Shown here: positions 7,506 through 16,600 of the stretch, piece by piece
How the letters are laid out: each line of letters begins with the position of its first letter
Position numbering within the stretch: the first letter of the stretch is position 1
Origin: Bacteroidales bacterium UBA5206
GTDB lineage: Bacteria > Bacteroidota > Bacteroidia > Bacteroidales > Tenuifilaceae
DNA: 31,337 bases
Direction of reading: 5' to 3'
Assembly: GCA_002412705.1 (NCBI GenBank)
Contig: DHVO01000165.1
Coordinates: 60,513-91,849 of the forward strand
Notes under the pieces: model-generated
The model's input: the letters and a program-made list of their open reading frames with translations, nothing else
Told to the model about the DNA's origin: nothing
The model's database searches: none
Position numbers and translations under genes: made by a program

Positions 7506-8669
7506 CTAAATAACGTTAGGTTTTGAGTGTAACTCGTTGTAAGAGAGTATTCGGCTAAACTCATTATCGGGTAAAAGAATTTTTTCGTACCGTTGGTTCC
7601 TAAGCTTGGGTTCAAACCCAGCATCGGCAATGGCCTTTTGAATTCCGTATGCATCCATTTTGTGGGTGGCACCTGCCGACGATACAACGTTCTCCTCTAT
7701 CATAATTGATCCAAAATCATCGGCTCCAGCATGTAAACATATCTGTGCTGTGCTTTTGCCCACTGTTAGCCACGATGCTTGTATGTGATTAACATTTGGT
7801 AGCATAATGCGGCTTACAGCAATGGTTCTAACATACTCATCGGCAGTAATTTTGTTGGCAACGCCCATTTGCTCTAGCTTTGTTCCCTTATCCTGAAAAG
7901 GCCAGGGAATAAAGGCCATAAAGCCTGTGGCGTATTCTGGTTTTTTTGCCTGTAAGTCGCGGATGTGAATTAGGTGCTCAATTCGCTCCTCAAGGGTTTC
8001 AACGTGGCCAAACATCATTGTAGCCGATGTAACAAGCCCTAGCTTGTGCGCTTCGGCCATTACATCGAGCCAAACTTGTGTGGTAGCTTTGCCTGGTGAT
8101 ATCTGCTTCCTAACCCTATCAGAAAGAATCTCGGCACCAGCGCCAGGAAGGCTATCGAGCCCAGCATCAACAAGTGCTTCTAGCACTTCGCGGTAGCTCT
8201 TTTTCTCAATACGGGCTATGTGCGCAATTTCTGGTGGGCCTAAAGCGTGCAGCTTGATATTTGGGAACGACTCCTTGAGCTCGCTAAACAGGTTGGTGTA
8301 AAACTCTAGCCCTAGCTTAGGGTGTAGCCCACCCTGCAGTAGAAGCTGGTCGCCACCATAGCGCTGAAGTTCCTTTATCTTAATCTTATATTCGGCAACC
8401 GATGTTATGTACCCAGAATCGTCGTGAAGCTTGCAATGGAAATTGCAGAACTTACACCCTGCAACGCATACGTTGGTAATATTTACGTTACGGTCTATTT
8501 GCCATGTTACCCAATTCCCTGGTACCAGCTTTTTACGCATCTCGTTAGCCACATGCATAAGCTCTGCTAACGGAGCGTGCTGGTACAGCTCAATGCCCTC
8601 GTCCTTTGTTAAGAATTCAAAGCGGAGGGCTTTGGAGTATATTGATTGTAAGTTATTTATAGTGCTCAT
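7506..8669 (-). CDS. mqnC: Cyclic dehypoxanthinyl futalosine synthase (radical SAM)
   Basis: MqnC is the radical SAM enzyme that cyclises dehypoxanthinyl futalosine in the futalosine route to menaquinone. The CxxxCxxC iron-sulfur motif is CVAGCKFC (Cys73, 77, 80 counted from the upstream ATG at 8684). Other family motifs are QLLLQGGLHPKLGLEFY, HALGPPEI, LDSLPGAGAEIL, SATMMFGHVET and MIEENVVSSAG. LLLQGG and HALGPPEI favour MqnC over the related MqnE, which has a GGxHPxxP/KAFTAVEI-type pattern. The open frame extends to 8684 (387 against 392 residues), but the promoter box at 8696-8703 puts the transcript start near 8689. That leaves almost no leader for 8684 and about 20 bases for the ATG at 8669, so 8669 is preferred. 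Other mqn genes are not in the window. Confidence 0.92.
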   Translation of the reverse strand: MSTINNLQSIYSKALRFEFLTKDEGIELYQHAPLAELMHVANEMRKKLVPGNWVTWQIDRNVNITNVCVAGCKFCNFHCKLHDDSGYITSVAEYKIKIKELQRYGGDQLLLQGGLHPKLGLEFYTNLFSELKESFPNIKLHALGPPEIAHIARIEKKSYREVLEALVDAGLDSLPGAGAEILSDRVRKQISPGKATTQVWLDVMAEAHKLGLVTSATMMFGHVETLEERIEHLIHIRDLQAKKPEYATGFMAFIPWPFQDKGTKLEQMGVANKITADEYVRTIAVSRIMLPNVNHIQASWLTVGKSTAQICLHAGADDFGSIMIEENVVSSAGATHKMDAYGIQKAIADAGFEPKLRNQRYEKILLPDNEFSRILSYNELHSKPNVI

Positions 8670-8695
8670 TCCTGTATTTAGCATTTAAGGGAGCG

Positions 8696-8703
8696 TAAAG
8701 ATA
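8696..8703 (-). promoter_or_regulatory. Probable -7 box for mqnC
   Basis: On the minus strand this reads TATCTTTA, a 7-of-8 match to TAnnTTTG. No good -33 TTTG was found. The box lies 27 bases upstream of the ATG at 8669, which helps choose that start. Confidence 0.4.
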
Positions 8704-8908
8704 CTACATTATTGTTGGAGTTTTTTGATTAGGCGTGTAACCTTGACTTTGCTTATCCTTAATTTGATGTTACTAATTGTGCTGTAACATAAATTGGATC
8801 GCCCAAAAAAAGGAGGGAATAACAGGTATGCAACAGCCTATTTTTTTTATCTTTACCCGATTAAAGAGGCTGTGTGTAAAAATAGTGCTACATAAGGTTG
8901 CAGCACCC

Positions 8909-8916
8909 TATTTTTG
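8909..8916 (+). promoter_or_regulatory. Probable -7 box for pdxA
   Basis: TATTTTTG fits TAnnTTTG exactly and lies 44 bases before the pdxA ATG. A -33 element at the usual distance is not clear, so the call rests on the -7 match and position. Confidence 0.4.
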
Positions 8917-8960
8917 CCCTAGCGTTGGAACAAACACCCTAAATAAGAAAAACTTACACC

Positions 8961-10013
8961 ATGTTAGACGATAAAATTGTTGTTGGTATTACTCACGGCG
9001 ATATAAACGGAATTGGTTACGAGGTACTAATTAAAACCCTTTCCGACTCTAGAATTAACGAACTTTGCGTACCTGTAGTTTATGGTTCGCCCAAGGTTGC
9101 AGCGTATCACAGAAAAGCGTTGAATATAGAAAACTTTGCCTTTAACCAGGTAAAGGATATAACGGAGATAAACTCTAAGCGTTCAAACATAATCAACTGT
9201 ATGGACGAGAATGTTAGGGTTGAACTTGGCAAATCAACAGAATATGGAGGTTCTGGTGCGCTTAGCTCACTGCAAATGGCTGTAGCCGATATTAAGCAGG
9301 GCAATATAGATGTACTGGTTACTGCCCCCATAAATAAGCATAACATACAGAGTGAGAACTTTGCTTTTCCTGGTCACACCGAGTTTTTGGCTAGCAGCTT
9401 TGATTCCGATGAGGTGCTAATGCTTATGATTAGCGAGGTAATGAAGGTTGGTGTGGTAACGGGTCACGTTCCAATATCGCAGGTGCCACAGCTTATTACC
9501 GTTGATGCCATACTTAAAAAGCTAAGAGTGCTAGACAAAGCGCTCCGTGAGGATTTTGCCATACGCCGTCCCCGCATTGCAGTGCTAGGGCTAAACCCAC
9601 ATGCAGGCGACCAAGGTGTTATTGGTGCCGAGGAGCAAAACATAATTATTCCAGCCATAAAGCAGGCAAATAGCGAGGGTATTGTTGCGTTGGGACCATA
9701 CCCAGCCGATGGTTTCTTTGGCTCGGAGAACTTTGCTAAGTTCGATGCAATTCTTGCCATGTATCACGATCAGGGGCTTGCACCCTTCAAGGCTATGTCC
9801 TTCGATACCGGGGTGAACTACACTGCTGGACTTCCTGTTGTTAGAACCTCACCTGCCCACGGAACTGCTTATGAACTGGCCGGAAAAGGCGAAGCATCGC
9901 CCAACTCCTTTAGGCAGGCACTTTATTTAGCTCTCGATTTGTTTAGGAATAGGCAGTCGTACGAAGTGCTAACGCAGAATCCGTTGGAAAGTGTAGATCC
10001 CGAAAAGATTTAG
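8961..10013 (+). CDS. pdxA: 4-hydroxythreonine-4-phosphate dehydrogenase
   Basis: PdxA oxidises 4-hydroxythreonine 4-phosphate with NAD in the DXP-dependent route to pyridoxal 5'-phosphate; the product is condensed by PdxJ. The protein has 350 residues, slightly longer than the E. coli enzyme (about 329). The metal-binding histidines correspond to His169 (VVTGHVPISQ), His214 (LNPHAGDQG) and His269 (AMYHDQGLAPFK), matching His166, 211 and 266 of E. coli. Other hallmarks are GITHGDINGIGYEV at the N terminus, TAPINKHNI, FPGHTEFLA, GPYPADGFF and the C-terminal TSPAHGTAYELAGKGEASP. It reads in the same direction as ruvA and sprA with an 80-base gap to ruvA, so co-transcription is possible but not certain. 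Confidence 0.96.
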   Translation: MLDDKIVVGITHGDINGIGYEVLIKTLSDSRINELCVPVVYGSPKVAAYHRKALNIENFAFNQVKDITEINSKRSNIINCMDENVRVELGKSTEYGGSGALSSLQMAVADIKQGNIDVLVTAPINKHNIQSENFAFPGHTEFLASSFDSDEVLMLMISEVMKVGVVTGHVPISQVPQLITVDAILKKLRVLDKALREDFAIRRPRIAVLGLNPHAGDQGVIGAEEQNIIIPAIKQANSEGIVALGPYPADGFFGSENFAKFDAILAMYHDQGLAPFKAMSFDTGVNYTAGLPVVRTSPAHGTAYELAGKGEASPNSFRQALYLALDLFRNRQSYEVLTQNPLESVDPEKI

Positions 10014-10092
10014 CACAGTCTAACGCATCCCACCTTTGGGCTAGCCATTTTATGTAAAGTCATTCACGAATCAATAAACACTTAGTGCTCAT

Positions 10093-10674
10093 ATGTTTGA
10101 GTATATTAAAGGTTCTATAGCCGAGTTAAATCCTGCCTTTGTTGTTGTAGATGTAAATGGGTTGGGCTATTTGGTCCAAATATCGCTTCAAACCTACTCT
10201 GCACTAGAGGGGCAGGCCGAGGCTAAAATCTTTCTTCACCATGTGGTACGGGAAGATGCAGAGCTGCTTTACGGTTTTGCTACCCGTGCCGAGCGTGAGG
10301 TTTTTCGTCTGCTTAACAGCGTATCGGGGGTTGGTGTTAATACGGCTAGGGTTATCCTTTCTTCGTTAAGCACTCCAGAGGTTGAACGCGCCATTTTAAC
10401 CGACGATGTTAATGCGCTTAAGCGCATCAAGGGCATTGGGCTTAAAACAGCACAGCGCATAGTGGTAGATTTAAAGGATAAGGTGGGTAAAAGCGGCGAG
10501 CCAGCTCAAATATTTGGTGCGGCAAACAATACCATTCGCGACGAAGCGTTATCTGCATTGGTGATGCTAGGTTTTGCCAAAGCCCCAGCTACAAAGCTTG
10601 TTGAGCAGCTTCTTGCCGAGGGTGTAGCAACTACCGTAGAGGGGTTAATTAAAGAGTCTCTAAAACGATTGTAG
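10093..10674 (+). CDS. ruvA: Holliday junction branch-migration protein RuvA
   Basis: RuvA binds four-way DNA junctions as a tetramer and recruits the RuvB motor for branch migration. The 193-residue protein starts with the OB-fold domain (MFEYIKGSIAELNPAFVVVDVNGLGYLVQI, about residues 1-63). Two helix-hairpin-helix DNA-binding motifs follow (VSGVGVNTARVILSS and IKGIGLKTAQRIVVDLKDK). A flexible linker then leads to the C-terminal three-helix domain that contacts RuvB (RDEALSALVMLGFAKAPATKLVEQLL, about 148-193). Length is close to the usual 190-205. The stop lies 21 bases before the sprA start, suggesting an operon. Confidence 0.97.
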   Translation: MFEYIKGSIAELNPAFVVVDVNGLGYLVQISLQTYSALEGQAEAKIFLHHVVREDAELLYGFATRAEREVFRLLNSVSGVGVNTARVILSSLSTPEVERAILTDDVNALKRIKGIGLKTAQRIVVDLKDKVGKSGEPAQIFGAANNTIRDEALSALVMLGFAKAPATKLVEQLLAEGVATTVEGLIKESLKRL

Positions 10675-10695
10675 AACAGAAGCAACTAAACTGGA

Positions 10696-13600
10696 TTGAA
10701 GCGCTTTACTAAATACCTTACATCAGGAATTGCATTAGCCTCTTTAGGTCTTGCTTTTGGTGCAACGGGTGCATCGGAACGTATTGCTAATGAAGATGCC
10801 GATTTTCTTTTCTGGAGTAGCCCTGAGCCTCTGGTTCAGCAGCAGGATACCAACAAGCTTAAGCTCCCCATTAAACCGGATGAGCCATATGCGGCGGAAC
10901 CCGCTGTTCAATCGCCATTATACCTTAATGCGCCATCAAATGTAACCACAACTGTTGAGTACGATCCCGTTACCAAGCAGTACGTTGTTTACGAGAAGAT
11001 TGGCAATGTTAACGTTTCACCGCCCAGAGCCATTTCCGAAGCGGAGTTCAGGCAGCTGCAGTTTAACAAGTCCATGCGTAGCTACTGGACCGAGCGGCGC
11101 CAAGCCGAATCGGGCGGTAGAGGCTCTGGAATCCTTCCCCGCCTTCAGGTTGGAGGCGAGGCCTTCGATAGAATATTTGGAAGCAACACCATAGAGATTA
11201 TTCCGCAGGGATCGGCCGAGTTGGTTTTTGGTATAACCAGCACAAAGACCGATAATCCCACCCTCTCCGAGGATTTGCGAAAGAATACCACCTTCGATTT
11301 CCAATCGAAAATTCAGATGAACGTTACTGGTACCATCGGTGAGAAAATGCGCATGGACGTGAACTACGACACCGAGGCTACCTTCGACTTTGAGAATAAC
11401 GTTAAGGTTGAGTACACCGGTTTTGAGGATGAGATTTTGCAAAAGATTGAGGCGGGTAACGTTTCGCTTCCATTACCAGGAACACTTATTACGGGTAGCC
11501 AGAGCCTTTTTGGTTTTAAAACCGAGATGAAATTTGGTAGGTTATCGGTAACCAGCATCTTCTCCCGCCAGAATGGGCAAACCCAAGTTATTGAGGTTAA
11601 GGGTGGAGCGCAGAGCAAGGAGTTTGAAATAAGCGCAGACGAGTACGAGGCCAACAAGCACTTCTTCCTATCGCAGTACTTTAGGGAAACCTACGACCAG
11701 TCGCTACGTAACCTGCCCATTATTAACTCGGGTGTTAACATTACCCGTGTTGAGGTGTGGATTACTAACAGGCAGAGTAACTTTGATAACTCGCGTAACG
11801 TTGTGGCTTTTGTTGATTTGGCCGAGAACCAGCGCAATATTTTTGAGACCGATATCTTTTACCAAACCGAGTCGGGCGAATACCCTTCCAATACACGCAA
11901 CAACCTTTATGAGCTTATGACCACTGGTGCTTACAGTGGGATTCGTAGCATTTCCGATGTTACTACCATTCTAGAACCCTTGTCGGCTCAGGGATTTTTA
12001 GGTGGAAAGGATTACGAGAAGGTTGAGAATGCTCGTAAGCTGGGCCCATCGGAGTACACACTTAACGCACAGCTAGGTTACATCTCGCTTAATGCCGCGC
12101 TTAATGCCGACGAGGTTCTTGCCGTTGCTTACGAGTACACGCTGGGTGGGCGTACCTTTAGGGTTGGGGAGCTATCAACCGATGGGGTAAATGCACCAGA
12201 GGCCCTTATTGTTAAGCTGCTTAAAGGTACCAACCTAACACCAAAGCTTCCTACCTGGAAGCTGATGATGAAAAACATCTATAACATTGGTGCTTATCAG
12301 GTTAGTCAGGACGAGTTTTACCTTGACATCCTTTACCAGAACGATGAAACGGGAGCTGCAGTAAACTACATCTCCGAGGGAAATATTGCCAACAAGCCGC
12401 TAATCTCTGTTCTTAATCTCGATAACCTGAATAGCCAGCAGGCCCCATCGCCCGATGGTGTTTTCGACTTTATGCAAGGGATAACCATAAACCCAGCCAA
12501 TGGGCGGGTTATTTTCCCTGTGCTAGAACCTTTTGGTAGGTACCTGGAGAATAAGATTGGCAACCCTGCCATTGCCGAAAAGTACGTTTACAAGGAACTT
12601 TACGACTCAACCCTTACCAAAGCTCGCCAGGTTGCCGATAAGAACAAGTTTAAGTTTATGGGGTCTTATCGCTCCTCCTCAAGTTCCGAAATCTCGTTAA
12701 ACGCGCCCAATGTACCTCAGGGTTCGGTTGTAGTTACTGCGGGAGGGATGAAGCTTACCGAGAATGTGGACTATACCGTTGATTACAACCTTGGTACAGT
12801 AAAAATTATTAACCAAGGGTTAATGGAATCGGGTACGCCAATAAAAATATCGCTGGAGAGTAACGCCCTGTTCAACTTCCAAACAAAGACACTTGTTGGA
12901 TCGCATTTCGACTACCGCTTTTCCGACGATTTTAACATTGGAGCAACCATTCTAAACCTTACCGAACGTCCGTTAACCCAGAAGGTAAACTTTGGAAACG
13001 AAGCTATTAGCAACACCATTTGGGGTTTAAATACCTCGTTTAAAACGGAGTCGCGATTGCTTACAGCGGCTGTTGACCTTCTTCCTTTCATAGAAACAAA
13101 GGAGAAGTCAACCATTACCTTCGATGCGGAATTTGCCCACTTCCTACCAGGGCACTCACGCTCCATAGGCAAGGATGGAACCGTTTACATTGATGACTTT
13201 GAGGCGAGTAAAACATCCATCGACCTCCGTACTTGGTCGGCTTGGACACTGGCCAGTACTCCTCAGGGGCAAAACGACATGTTCCCCGAAGGAAACCTAA
13301 GTAACGACTTGGCTTATGGTTACAACCGTGCGCGTGCCGCTTGGTACACCATCGACCCGCTGTTCCTTAGAACCTCGTCGCTAACTCCTGGACATATACG
13401 TAGGGACGAGAATACCCGCAACAGCCATTTTGTTCGTGAGATATACGAGAAGGAGATATTCCCCAATAAGAACACACCGCAGGGGTTACCCACAAATATC
13501 CCTGTGCTAAACTTTGCGTTTTATCCCGACGAGAAAGGGCCGTACAACTTTGATGTTAACGCAGGTCCCGTATCGCGAGGTATTACTGCCGAGGGCAAGC

Positions 13601-16600
13601 TTAACAACCCAGAAACCCGTTGGGGGGGTATTATGCGCTCGGTTCCAATGCCCGATTTTGAGGCGGCAAACATAGAGTACATTGAGTTTTGGATGATGGA
13701 TCCGTTTGTTTACGATACTTTACACACGGGTGGTGATCTGTTCTTCAACCTTGGTAACGTGTCGGAGGATATTTTGCGCGATGGTAAAAAGTCGTTCGAA
13801 AACGGCTTACCCACATCAGCAATAGTAAAAAATGTGGACACCACGGCGTGGGGACGCGTACCCATTGTGCAGTCGCTGGTAAATGCTTTTGATAACGATC
13901 CGCAAACCCGCCGATTCCAAGACGTTGGTCTCGATGGGCTAAGCAGCGAGGATGAGGCTAGCTTCTATAACGACTACCTAAACAGCATTGCGGCCATACA
14001 TGGTACAGCATCGGAAGCGTATCAGCAAGCAATAAACGACCCCTCAAACGACGACTATCGCTACTATCGCTCAAGTATTTACGATGAGCTGGAAACGGGA
14101 ATTCTCGACCGGTACAAAAAGTACAATAACCCCGAGGGCAACTCGCCTACGGCAGAGCAGTCGCCCGAGTCCTACACCACATCGGCTACCACAATTCCCG
14201 ATGGCGAAGATATAAACCGTGACAATACCCTTAGCGATAACGAGGCGTACTACCAGTATCGCATATCGCTTAGGCACACGGATATGAAGGTGGGGCACAA
14301 CTTTATTACCAACAAGGTTAAGTACACTCCAAACAACGGCGATGGCACATCGGTTAACTGGTACCAGTTTAAGGTTCCCATTCAGGAGTTTGAGCGGGTG
14401 GTTGGTCCTATTCAGGACTTTAAGTCCATTCGCTTTATGCGTATGTTTATGCGTGGCTTCACCGATACCACCATTCTGCGTTTTGCCACACTGGAGCTGG
14501 TTCGCGGCGAGTGGCGAAAGTATAACCTATCGCTTATACAGGGCCAGGAGGGGATGCCCGAGAACGACTTGGCCATTGGCTCCTTTGACATATCAGCAGT
14601 AAACATAGAGGAGAACGATGCGCGTACTCCTGTTAACTACGTTCTGCCTCCAGGTGTTGATAGGGTTATAGACCCTAGTCAGCCACAGCTAACGGAGCTC
14701 AACGAGCAGTCCATGGAGCTCAAGATTTTAGACCTTGCCGATGGTGATGCCCGCGCAACCTTTAAAAACGTGAACCTTGATATTAGGCAGTACCGTTACC
14801 TTAAAATGGATGTACATGCCGAGGCAATTGAGGGCATGTCGCTTAACGACGGCGAGGTAACCCTTTTTGTTAGGCTGGGAACCGACTATACCAACAACTA
14901 CTATGAGTATGAGGTGCCGCTAAAGCTTACTCCATTTGGTTACTACTACAATAACCGCGAATCGCACCGAGAAATAGTTTGGCCTAGGGAAAACCTTGTT
15001 GATATCGACCTACAGTCGCTACCCGATTTAAAACTGGCACGTAACGATGAGATGCGCCGCGAGGGTTCCACGGTTTCCTACACCACCGTTTACTCCAAAA
15101 CAGAAAAGGGTAAAACTATTAAGCTAACGGGTAATCCTAACCTAAGCAATGTTAGGGTGATAATGATTGGTGTTAGAAACAGAGGAAAATCCGTAACTCC
15201 TGGCGACGATGGGATGCCAAAATCGGTTGTGGTTTGGGCAAATGAGCTGCGCCTAAGCCATTTTAACGACAAGGGAGGCTGGGCTGCTAATGCCCGCATG
15301 GCGGCAAAACTTGCCGACTTGGGTATGGTAACCGTTGCTGGTAGCACCATTAAGCCTGGTTTTGGTTCTATTGAGAAAAAGGTGAATGAGCGCAGCACCG
15401 ACGATTTTTACCAGTACGATGTGAGCTCCACCATTGAGTTGGGGCGCTTTTTTCCAGAGAAGAGCGGTGTAAAAATACCACTTTACGTTGGGTACAGCGA
15501 GTCGTTTGCCAATCCAGAGTACAACCCGCTGGATCCTGATGTGCCATTAAAATCGGCGCTAGACAATGCCCGAAATAGCCGCGAGCGCGACTCAATTAAG
15601 CATATTGCCCAGGATTATAATCGCAGAAAGAGCATCAACCTTACCAATGTTAAGATTAATAAAACGGAGGGAACCCCTCGTGTGTGGGATATTTCCAACT
15701 TCTCTGTAAGCTACTCTTACAGCGAGCAGTTCTCCCGAAACATTAAAACCGAACGTCGCATACAGCGCGATGTTAGGGGAGCCTTAACCTACAACTACAA
15801 TGCAAGGCCTAAGAGCATTGTTCCCTTTAAAAAGGTTAAGTGGATGAATGCTCCGTATTTGCGTATTGTTAAGGATTTTAACTTTAACTTGATACCCTCG
15901 CAGCTCTCCTTTAGAACCGATTTAAACCGAACCTATTTTGAGCAGCAGCTCCGTAACATCAATAATCCGCAAATACAGCTAATTCCTACCTACAGTAAGG
16001 ACTTTGTATGGAATAGGGTGTACGCCATGAACTGGGACATTGCACAATCGCTTAAGTTTGATTTTACGGCAAGCAACATTGCACGCATCGATGAGCCCGA
16101 TGGAATGGTTGATAGACGCCGCGATCACGAACAGTACATGCATTGGCGCGATTCGGTATTCAACAACATCCTTTCGTTTGGGCGTAACACAATGTATAAC
16201 CATCAGTTTAACCTTACGTACACCATCCCAATTAATAAGATACCTTTCCTAAACTGGACATCGGCAACTGCAAGGTATAGCGGAACCTATAGGTGGAACG
16301 CGGGGCCAATTCTACCAGACACAAGTAGGTTCGATCCGGGTAACACCATACAGAACTCCAACAACATGCAGGTTAACGGCCAATTAAATCTGCTTAACCT
16401 TTATAATAAGATTGGTTACCTTAAGCGAGTCAACCAAAAATTTGACCAGCTAGCCCGGGGTGGACAGCTTGAGCAGCGGAAGTATGAGAATATTAAGTAC
16501 GAGGAGAAGGAGGTACGATTGAAGGAGGGGTTACCCAAAACCATTTACCACCGGTTGGGTACCGAGGATGTATCGGTAAAGGTATTTGACGAAACGGGCA

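Noticed and set aside
8777..8974. 65-codon open frame upstream of and overlapping pdxA
   Set aside because: It runs through the pdxA promoter region, has no family resemblance and overlaps the well-supported pdxA start.
11017..11442. 141-codon minus-strand frame inside sprA
   Set aside because: The sense strand encodes conserved SprA sequence; the antisense frame shows no protein-family features.
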